Shown here: positions 55,319-64,000 of the stretch, in pieces
How positions within the stretch are numbered: the stretch's first letter is position 1
Layout of the letters: each line of letters opens with the position of its first letter
Assembly: GCA_030789695.1 (NCBI GenBank)
Contig: CM061140.1
Coordinates: 172,074,319-172,138,318, forward strand
Source of the DNA: Scilla litardierei
Taxonomy: Eukaryota > Streptophyta > Magnoliopsida > Asparagales > Asparagaceae
Reading direction: 5' to 3'
DNA length: 64,000 nucleotides
Notes under the pieces: model-generated
The model's input: only the letters and a program-made list of their open reading frames with translations
Database searches by the model: none
What the model was told of the DNA's origin: nothing
Made by a program: the position numbers and the translations under genes

Positions 55319-56406
55319 CTCCCGCACTTTCTCTATGCGGTACGGTGCAACGGGTTTTCAGCAAGCTGTTTTCAGACCGCTGAAGCTGCAAGGGGTAGAT
55401 GAGGTCTCTAAAGTATTGGAATCACTAGTTTTTTTTGTATGTTGATCATCCACGAGTTGAACAATAAGCATATGAAAGAATTTCAAATGAGAGATAGATA
55501 GAAAGAGCTCATTTTCTCCCAAGTGAGAGGATATGTACAAAGTTTACGAAAAAGGCATATTGGTAAATCTTTGATTATGTGTCCTATATTTAGATTAGTC
55601 CTTTGTCGGTCAGGGGCATGCAATTATGGAGTCAAGGGCAGCTATAAATTAGTAGTTCTTTAATATTTTTTGGATGAACTACATCGCCGATCAGTATTAT
55701 ATAAACTTTAGACAAATTGTCGTCTTATTCATTTATTTTGTGAATGGTTCGTTGCTTAATTGTGATAGGATTAGTTTAATATGCCTTTGAATGCAAATAT
55801 AATAAGACAGAAATATTCATGATGAGAATGAGTTCATTGTAAATTGCTGACATCGTTTCCCCTTGTCAAAATCTTGGCGCTGTTGTTTTTAGTGCCCGTT
55901 CCTTTTTGCGAATTACTCAAACAATTAATTAAACTAATCCACGGGAACTGCATATGATGATAAGACCATTTCGTTGAGGATTCAAAGAAGATGAGAGGAA
56001 GGAGAGGAGACCCGCATCATCACGTGCGAAGGAGGTTCACCGTGTCGACTGCCGCTTTGTCTTTATCTTTGCGTCAACAAGGTTGACAAAGTGTGGGACC
56101 AAAATGCCTCCCCTTTTTTCGTTTGGCCTTTTTTTTTGCCACTTCTTTTATTATTCTGTTTTTTTCCATTAAAAGATAAAAGTGAAATACAGATTACAGG
56201 CCAAAAAGGACAACAAGCACGTGTGGACACAATGCATTCTTCCACTATTTATGTGGGACATTGGGCTTGTCTTTTCTTTGATTTTTCTGGGAGTGTGAGG
56301 GCTCAGAATCCAGTAAAATGACTTGACCTTAGTTAGGTTCGTCAAATGATCATTCAACTTCACACATAATTGCGGTTTCTTTCGGGGGGAGAGAGGTTAC
56401 ATGGTG
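55319..56406. other. Intergenic; starts with a fragment of the 6766-7160 MITE family
   Basis: 55380-55480 has TCTCTAAAGTATTGGAATCA and TTGATCATCCACGAG, like the core of the MITE at 6766 (CTCTAAAAGTATTGGAATGA). The giant-LTR element was inserted at its edge. Nothing coding seen after that. Confidence 0.5.
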
Positions 56407-56770
56407 TGTTACAGTATCGCCGCGGAATCTAAATATCGAAGTTCATATCTTAGTCCAGTAACTTGGTGAACCTTGTCCAGAATTTGTCGAGGATCGGACG
56501 CAGAGATCGGAGAAGAAATCACGAACGGAAATCAACCACTAGCCACCGTTCAAGTGCCCTTCCGGTTTGATTTGGCGGAGCTTTATCTCTCTAGAAATTC
56601 TTCATACTTGCCCTCAAGACTACTTCCTTCTCACTGCAATTTCCCTTTTATAAACTCCAGATCAAGAGGAGTTATAGGAGAAGTTACTGGGGTTAGTGGG
56701 AACAATAACTTCCCATAACTGGTTCGGTTATGTTGCCCATCATCGGCACAAACCGTCCCTTAAACCATCA
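56407..56770 (-). repeat. 3' LTR of the copia element
   Basis: About 364 bp; several percent diverged from the right LTR, so the insertion is older than the gypsy and giant-LTR insertions. Confidence 0.88.
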
Positions 56771-56934
56771 TCTCCCACTTGCACATGGTAGGGAGCATAA
56801 CAATCATTTGAGAATTTCTAGATATTAAGCTCGAGAATCACAACTCGAAAATCATACGGCAAATGAACAGTGCGACCCCTACGAGTACACCTGCACTTGG
56901 GAGCTATACTATGAACATGTTAGGGATTAGGGCT

Positions 56935-57250
56935 GTTGACGAACGATCTTGAACGAGCTTGAACAGTGTGCTTGGTTTTGTTCATGAACAAAATCCATGT
57001 TCAAGCTCTGTTCGTTTACTAACCGAGCTCTAAAAGCATGTTCAAGCTTGTTTGTTAAGCTTACCGAACGAACGTAAATGAACATAAACGAACGTAAACC
57101 GAGCTTACCGAACGAACGTTCTGTTCATTAACAAGACTTATCGAGCTTGTTCGTGAACATGTTCGGGAACGTGTTAACGAACACACAATCAATCTTGTTC
57201 ATGAACAGATTTGCAAACAAACGAACGAACAATGGCAATGGACCAAAAGA
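56935..57250. repeat. GAACGAACGT-rich repeat
   Basis: Many GAACGAACG / CGTTCGTT and TGTTCATGAACA words. GGGCTGTTGACGAACG at the left edge resembles the terminus of small hAT elements, but no right end or TSD was found. Confidence 0.45.
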
Positions 57251-57495
57251 GAGCTGGGAGCCTGCGAGTCTAGGTTCTGTTCGTCGAACGTTTCATTTTA
57301 AAACTTTCATGTTTAAAATTTATCATATAAAAATTTTAAACAAATAATTTAAATTTATCGCATAAATTTAAAGAAAAAATTTAAAAAAAAAATTAAATTT
57401 ATCGCATAAATTTAAAGAAAACATTTTTCTGTAAAAGCATTCAAATAATAAATTCGCAGTCCTAGATCAGCATACAGAGATGGCTCTGATACCAA

Positions 57496-59018
57496 TTAAG
57501 GGTTTTCTGGGACCCTTAGGGCACAAAACTCTAGTCCCGTCCTAAGTCGGACGGAACATAGACAGAAATGCAGCGGAAAAATTTTATGTTAATCTAATTA
57601 ACATGCAACCCTAAGGAACCAGACCCTATTAGCCAGGATCTCTGCCAACTTGGGGTGGATCTGACCACCCCAAGAGGGATCTAACTACTGCGAATAATTA
57701 AATGAAAACTTAAACACATACCCGGAATCTCAGCCCTAGGGCAGGCGAGATGTTCAGCGCCGTCTTCCGAGCTGCTCCCGTCTCACGCCGAGTCGCTCCT
57801 TGAACCGCTCCCCGCACCGCTCCTCGAACCGCTCCGCATCCCGAGGCGATCAATCCCCGTGTCGCCGAGCCACCCACCGCCGAAGAAAGTTTCACGCGAG
57901 TGAAACCTCCGCCTAGATTTCGGATCTGAATCCGAACTCCTTTGCGGCTTTGCTAGAGCCCTCAGGAGCAAGGCAGAAATTTATAGGGAGAGAAGAAATA
58001 TTAATTTAGCTTAGATCCGAGCGTGCTCCAACATTTACGAGAGCCGCTCAGATCTAGAGCTTGGGACAAGTTTTGAGGAGGAGAGCAGACCCCTATTTAT
58101 ATAGGCGGCGGACTCTCCCCTTTTCTCAAAATTCGATGTGGGATTAAAATAGAGTTTAATCAAATTCAATTTAGTTTGCACTTCACAAAGTGCAAACTTC
58201 CGTGAATTTTAACTCTCTCACCGTTGAACTTCAGGATTGATACAACCTATCAATTCGAAGGGTGTTCAACGGTGAACGCATAGGAAAAAACCGTTCGTCA
58301 ATCGGAGTTCGTTTGACCCTCCAATTAATCGCTCAAAGTTCAGCACATGGCTAGTTTTTCACAAAAACTGAGCCGTCAAAACAATTCTGCCCTAGGGCCA
58401 GAATTTCAGCACAAAGGGACCCAACAGACCAGCTGGGTGAGCCCAGACCAGGCCGGACGCCTGGTCTGGGCGCACCCAAGCTGGTGCGCCCAGCCTGGGC
58501 GCCTGGCCCGGGCCTGGGCCAGGCGCCCAGGCGCCCTGGGCGCCTGGGCGGCCCGCCTGGGCCTGGCCCAAGCGCTGGCCCAGCGCCTAGGCCAGCGCCC
58601 AGGCGCCCCTGGGCGCCTGGGCGGGCCCGCCTGGGCGGGCCCGCCTGGGCGCGGGCGCCTGGGCCTGAGCCCAGGCGCCTGGGCCAGGCGACCTGGCTCA
58701 GCCAGGTCTGGCCAGGCGCCCAGGCCAGGCCTAGTCTGGCCTGGGTCAGCCTGGTCTGACCCGGTCTGATCTGTTTGGCTGTTTTTGAGCGTATCTTGGT
58801 TATTTGGCTTCCGATTTGGACGCCGTTCGAACCTGAGCGTAGACCGGGACATTCCCGTCTTACCGTGAACCTTTCCTTGCGTTTATATTATTAAATATTA
58901 TTTTAAACTATTTAAAACTTATTTAATACCTTTTGCATCAAATGCAAAATAGTCCCTATCTAGGCTTAAATTATCATTTGCATCAAATACAAATAATCTG
59001 AGGGCATATTTCCCTACA
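57496..59018 (-). repeat. Nested foreign copia-type LTR
   Basis: On the minus strand it starts TGTAGGGAAATATGCCC at 59018 and ends ...CCCTTAA. A primer binding site (GCTCTGATACCA on plus, 57483-57494) follows directly. It therefore behaves as a 5' LTR whose internal region is mostly lost. Not homologous to the host copia LTRs. Confidence 0.65.
58440..58760. repeat. GC-extreme palindromic minisatellite GCCCAGGCGCC
   Basis: About 20 overlapping copies of GGCGCCTGGGC / GCCCAGGCGCC in both orientations, within the nested LTR. The decoded Pro/Gly/Trp frames in all phases are by-products. Confidence 0.9.
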
Positions 59019-59500
59019 CACATGTGGTATGACTCACATGTCATATTGGTTAACTCTACTCTAGAGAGCATGTGTCAATTGTAGAAAACCAAACACCATT
59101 ATGCGGATCAAGCTACTACCAGCTTGCTATCTAGCGTCCAGTTATGTACTTATCCGGCTCTGCCAAGTATTCATGATTCTAGGTCAATCATGATCGATCT
59201 TAATCTCATTAGGCAGACCTCATCTTGACCTCTTGTCAAGGTGACATTGATAAACCTTCTGAGGCAAGCTCCCACTAGCGCCAAATTCATCATGTCTCAT
59301 CTCAGCTTTTCACTAAGAAATCTGAGGCGATTGCTCATGTGAGTGAACCAGTCTCCAACTTGGTGACACATTCATTAAATTTATGTGTAAGTATATGCAA
59401 AGCAAGAGGACCATTGTACACGATGTCTAAAATATCCATAGATATATATAAGGCATAAAAAATCCATAATGTCAAATGATATAGACCATTAATACATACA

Positions 59501-60801
59501 TCAAATTCTACGCAAACCTAGAGCTCGAACATGAGCATGATAAAGATCTCTAGGGATGGGCTTTGTGAACGGATCAGCAACCATCCTATGCGTAGATATG
59601 TACTTAAGAACCACCTCCTTCTTATCCACAATGTCTCTCACAAAATACTGTTTGATATCGATGTGCTTTGTCCTCCCATGATACTTGGGATCCTTCACAG
59701 ACGCAATACAAGCTTGACTATCACAGTAAATAGTCACGGTGTATGAAGCCTCCGCTGTAACTTGTAAGCTTTGTAAGAACCTCCTCAGCCATACGGCTTC
59801 CTGAACCGATACTGAACATGCAATGAACTCAGCCACCATCGCGGATAAAGATGTACAAGATTGTTTCTTGCTGCACCAAGTAATAGCACCATCACTCAGT
59901 AAGAAAGCATATCCTGATGTCGATTTGCGCTCCCCCAGATCGTCAGCCCAATCAGCATCTGTGTAACTCATCAGACGCAAATCACTTCCTTGTTAACACA
60001 AGGAATAGTCCATTGTTCCCTTCAAGCATCTAAGGATCCTCTTTACCGCCATCCACTGTTTCTTCCGGGGTTTGACTGGTAACGACTTACCAAGCCAAGA
60101 GCATAACAAATATCCGGCCGGGTGCACATCATAGCATACATCAAGCTGCCCACAGCACTAGAGATGGGACTCCTTCCATCTCTCTCCTCTTGGGTCTGAG
60201 GACACATCTTAAGGCTCAGGCCTTCATTCTTTGCGAGTGGAGTTTCAATGGAATTGGTATTATGCATCTTAAAACGTTCAAGGATTGAACGAATGTACGA
60301 CTCTTGTCAAAGAGCTAACAGTTTCCTCGATCGATCCCGGTGTATCTTAACACCAAGTACATAATTAGCTTCTTCCATATCCTTCATCTCAAAATGAGAT
60401 GATAACCATTGATTAATGGTCACGATAAACTCCATATCGTTCCCAGCCAACAAGATGTCGTCAACATAAGGAAATAGAATTGCAAAGGATTGTCTTGTCC
60501 TTTTGACATAGACACAATAGTCTTCATTGGTCATCATAAACTCATAAGATGTTATAGATCGATGAAATTGAAAGTACCATTGCCTAGAAGATTGCTTTAA
60601 GCCATATATAGAACATTTGAGCTTGCAAACTTTGCGCTCCTGGCCTTTCGTAATGAAACCTACAAGCTGTGCCATGAAATATGAGGCCCCATGCCTTGCC
60701 CTCACGTTCATAGGAACACAAATGTCTGAATGAACCAATTGTAATGGAAATTCAGCTCTGGTAGCCTTTCCAAATGGTTTCCGTATTGCTTTTCCAGCCA
60801 A
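59501..60801 (-). pseudogene. Copia pol remnants: reverse transcriptase and RNase H
   Basis: 60801-60307 starts in the integrase entry (FPLQLVHSDICVPM) and jumps within ~25 residues to RT (CSIYGLKQSSRQW, YVDDILLAGND), so the integrase core is deleted. 60267-60043 carries GSLMYAMMCTRPDICYALG. 59980-59501 is RNase H (YTDADWADDLGERKSTSGYA, IYCDSQACIA, TKHIDIKQYFVRD, VADPFTKPI). Frames are broken between segments; not functional. Confidence 0.85.
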
Positions 60802-60828
60802 ACATGATTCACAAGTGTCAAAATCTAC

Positions 60829-61179
60829 TCAAGCGAGTGGGCCTAGAAGGCCTTCTCTAGCCAATCGATTCATTCGATCGACACCCACGTGACCAAGTCT
60901 AGCATGCCACACATTTTCAATATTAGAAGTACTTGTGACATATGAAAAACAACGATCAACATTACTACTAGCAACATTTTTAGTACAATCAAGTACAATG
61001 AAACCATCACAAGCATAACTAGAACCAAAGTAAACAGACCCTAGAGAAATGTTTAAACACATATCATGGAAATTCAAACCAAAACCTAACTTAAGCAAAG
61101 CTAAAACAGAGACCAAGTCCCGACGGATCTCAGGAGCATACAAGACGTCATGCAAGGTGAGAGTCCTCCCGCCACGCAA
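60829..61179 (-). pseudogene. Copia GAG-pre-integrase segment
   Basis: LHDVLYAPEIRRDLVSVLAL and VWHARLGHVGVDRMNRLA are the standard region between protease and integrase. It ends in a stop just before the truncated integrase. Confidence 0.85.
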
Positions 61180-61290
61180 GTGTAGCTAACAAGTGTCGAT
61201 ACCCAGTACCGAAACCTTGGAGTTGTTTCCCACGTACAACCATCTTGCACCTTTAGGAATCTGCCGATACTCCACAAATGCTTCTCGATT

Positions 61291-62250
61291 TCAAGCTATG
61301 TGGCATGTCGCTCCTGAGTCTACAATCCACAAAGGATGAGACTCTGCCAGCATTACACAACTAGAAACAAAAGCATACTTACAAGTAGAGTACAAGGATA
61401 ATACCTTCTTTGCCTCAGTGCATTCACGAGCAAAGTGACCCAATGCGCCACAGTTGTAGAATTTCATTTTGGTCGTATCCTTCTTGCCTCCGCGCTTGCC
61501 ACGCTTGGCATATTTGCCTTTCTTTTTAGGATCAGTTTGATATGGAGCCTTGTTTCCCTTGTTACCTTTCTTGCTCTTATAGCCGGAGCTCGAACTCGTA
61601 ATGTTGGCCTCGTTAAAAGGTTTAGCAGCCTCTAGGCGCTCATCCTCTGACTCAAGATGACGTAATATGTCCTCAAATGTTTTCACACTGACATTGTGTG
61701 TCACCTCCCTTTTCATATGGTTCCAACTTACTAGTAACGAGCGGAGAACTTCTTGGATTTGTTGTTCATCAGATATAATCTGACCAGCTGATTTGAGTTC
61801 TCTAAGCATGTTTGACATGACTCTAAAATGTTGCCTCATCGATTGATTTGGGCGCTTCTTATAGTCACTAAACCTTTGATTAAGTCTCCTAAACTTGGTC
61901 GCTGATGTGACGCCAAACTTTTCTTTCAAGGCCTCCCACATGCCTTTTGCAGTTTCGTACTTTTCAAACTCACACATGAGATCATCTTGCATACAACTCA
62001 GCAACGTGATGCGAGCGATGTTGTTCTTTCTTTTCCAGGCAACATATGCCTTTTAATCTCTCTTGTGCTGAGCTGTAGTACCCTGCTCAGGCTCCTCCAT
62101 GATGAAAAGAGTCTCTTTCACCTCTTGCTCCTCGAGGACATACTGAACTTTGCGATACCAAATGTCATCGTCCAGTTTGTCTCCTCGGTTGAGCTCAGCA
62201 ATAATGTTCTTATAAGCAGACGACATCCCTGTTTGAACACTTAGAGACAT
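61291..62250 (-). pseudogene. Copia gag and protease
   Basis: Gag runs from ATG at 62250 (MSLSVQTGMSSAYKNIIAEL), is cut by a stop near 62053, and resumes (MQDDLMCEFEKYETAKGMWE, RLNQRFSDYK). The zinc knuckle reads FYNCGALGHFAREC: the first Cys of CCHC is Phe. The protease motif WIVDSGATCH follows, then a stop at about 61293. Confidence 0.85.
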
Positions 62251-62984
62251 TATTGTCTTTGCATACCTTCAACACATAACACATAATCTTGCAATAAACA
62301 CAAATTATTTCATAGTAATTTGATTCATAATACGAGATCGAGAGTTCACTGTGTTCCCAATCATCACCCATATTAAAAAATTATTTGCTGCAAAATAGTT
62401 TGTCTCACGCAAAATTTTAAGTTCTAAACAAATTAGAACTCCCACTAAATTAGTGTACTATATATTAGCATCGATCAACAAATAAAACATGTTATTTATA
62501 CAAAGACCTCAAAAATAGCATTATTTCATTTTTGTTTCTGCACGTCACAAAAAATTCACGCAATGCAATGGGTGGATTCGTTCTCAGATGCATAAAAAAT
62601 ATTCATCTCGGAGGTAGTCATGAATCAAGGTTGCAATGCATACCTAAGCTGTGCATATAACCCAACTGTTCAAACAGTGCCCGCCAATGGTTTCACCAAG
62701 TATTCAGATAACGAGAGAGCACTTTATGAAACCATACATCAACTTTATTATGTAATGGTACAAGGGACAAGGCCACGTGATGATGTTGGCTTTGTCCAGA
62801 TTCAAAAAAAATAGCACAAGCTGTATAATGCTATATGAAAGGACAAAAAATTGAGAGATATCTTCTTCAACATAAAAAACAGGTATGAAACCCGGTAACA
62901 AAAACAATTTCAGATCTGAAGCATCATAATACTAAAATCGAAGGGATTTCATGCAAAATTGAAGCAAGGCATATGCAACCAAAA

Positions 62985-62996
62985 GCTCTGATACCA
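62985..62996 (-). promoter_or_regulatory. Copia primer binding site
   Basis: Minus strand TGGTATCAGAGC, one base from the 5' LTR; initiator Met tRNA type. Confidence 0.9.
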
Positions 62997-62997
62997 A

Positions 62998-63354
62998 TGT
63001 TACAATATCGCGGCGGAATCTAAATATCCAAGTTCATACATTAGCCCGGTATCTTGCTGAAACTTGTCTAGAATTCATCGAGGATTGAGATCGGGGAAGA
63101 AATCACGAACGGAAATCAACAACTAGCCACCGTTCAAGTGCCCTTCCTGTTTGATTTGGCGGAGCTTTATCTCTCTAGAAATTCTTCATATTTGCCCCCA
63201 AGACTAATTCCTTCTCACTGCAATCTCCCTTTTATAAACTCCAAATCAAGAGGAGTTATAGGAGAAGTTACTGGAGTTAGTGTGAACAATAACTTCCCAT
63301 AACTGGTTCGGTTATGCTGCCCATCATGGGCACAAACCGTCCCTTAAACCAACA
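62998..63354 (-). repeat. 5' LTR of the copia element
   Basis: 357 bp, followed by TSD TGGTG. Confidence 0.9.
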
Positions 63355-63359
63355 TGGTG

Positions 63360-64000
63360 TTTGAACGAGTGTAGCTTTTACTAGAATTCAAAGTATGTCT
63401 ATGATGAAGTGTAGATAACCATTGCACACGCTTGTTGGCCACTCCATAATTTCACCTGATCCAACTTTCCAAGTTTCATGAATGATTCACGACTTCCACC
63501 CCGACCTCCATTCTGTATTTTGATGAAAGGTGTATAAAGGGATTTTGGTGAATTTTTAAGAAATAAATATTGTGTTTGTAAATTTTTTTCAGCCATGTCG
63601 ACATGTCACGTGGCATAGGATTGTACAGCTTGCTGACGGCTGGGTTCCAGCCAATGTAAATTGGTCTGATTTGCACGCCTATGATGAGGTGTAGTCTCGT
63701 CAGCTGTTTGAGTGGGACACACAGTCGATGAAACCCGAGTCGTAAACTACCGAGCTTCAAGCTACTGTGCTGGGGTTCCACCTTCCTCTAGGTCGTAGAC
63801 CACGGCCCTTCGACATACTTGATGGGTCGAAGCTCGAACAACCTGTACCACAAATAGTCGATAGGGGGTCGGATGTGGGTTTCGACACAAATCACCTATA
63901 ATACTTAAGTTAGTATCGACTTAAATGAACTCGGGGCTGTCAAGATCGACCGAAGGTAGATCGTCTCGATTCAGTCACACCGAGTTTTTTGAAGAAGAAA
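63360..64000. other. Right edge, no recognised feature
   Basis: The sequence continuing from the copia target site. Short reading frames only; nothing recognised. Confidence 0.5.

Larger units (their letters stand above)
56407..63354 (-). mobile_element. Decayed Ty1/copia retrotransposon with nested LTR
   Basis: LTRs 56407-56770 and 62998-63354, both starting TGTTACA and ending AAACCA.CA. Perfect TSD TGGTG at 56402-56406 and 63355-63359. The primer binding site GCTCTGATACCA (minus TGGTATCAGAGC) is at 62985-62996, and the polypurine tract AAGTGGGAGA lies beside 56771. gag-pol is on the minus strand with stops and an integrase deletion. A foreign block (about 56930-59018) lies in its 3' untranslated part. 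Confidence 0.9.

Noticed and set aside
58347..58852. ORFs rich in Gly, Pro and Trp on both strands
   Set aside because: Translations of the GCCCAGGCGCC minisatellite.
1..64000. tRNA, rRNA or snoRNA genes
   Set aside because: Read through for tRNA-like cloverleaf boxes and rRNA words; only retroelement primer binding sites were found.

Overview
This window is nuclear DNA of a flowering plant, read mostly from gene structure: spliced genes with GT/AG introns, plant-specific protein families, and all the main plant transposon classes (Ty3/gypsy, Ty1/copia, giant-LTR derivatives, hAT, Helitron, foldback MITEs in TA repeats). I cannot name the species. Only three host genes are supported; about half of the window is identifiable transposable element.

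Left third (1-15.8 kb): one host gene on the minus strand fills this part. It encodes a conserved plant cysteine-rich protein of unknown function. Its start codon is at 15643, exon 2 is a 22-nt microexon, and intron 2 is 12.1 kb. The gene runs off the left edge, so its 3' part is missing. Intron 2 holds a string of foldback elements embedded in TA repeats (4.3-7.6 kb), a short Helitron, and a three-LTR gypsy element (10275-13867, TSD TCACG).

Centre-left (15.8-24.4 kb): a cluster of four small hairpins lies upstream of gene 1. It is followed by two short Helitrons, a hAT element inserted in an older hAT element (inner TSD GCATCGGC), and a decayed copia gag interrupted by a 1.1-kb solo LTR (TSD CCTTC).

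Centre (24.4-36.8 kb): the 5' exons of an alpha/beta-hydrolase family gene (plus strand) end early and lack the catalytic domain. Just downstream is an intact, recent Tat-type gypsy element (25603-34114, TSD GTAAC). It has a full protease-RT-RNase H-integrase ORF but no gag, and an antisense spliced ORF. A single-exon BTB/POZ gene on the minus strand (35209-36777) follows.

Right half (36.8-64 kb): a ~1.1-kb duplicated block, another Helitron, a 3.8-kb solo LTR (TSD ATAGG), and a very recent 8.9-kb element with two 3207-bp LTRs (TSD CTCCC). The internal part of that element holds only gag/protease remnants plus what looks like an acquired promoter-ORF-polyA segment. Last comes a decayed Ty1/copia element (56407-63354, TSD TGGTG) carrying a nested LTR with a very GC-rich repeat.

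All TE boundaries below were found by eye from matching ends and target-site duplications. Exon boundaries were inferred from splice signals, reading phase and remembered family similarity. No database search was run.
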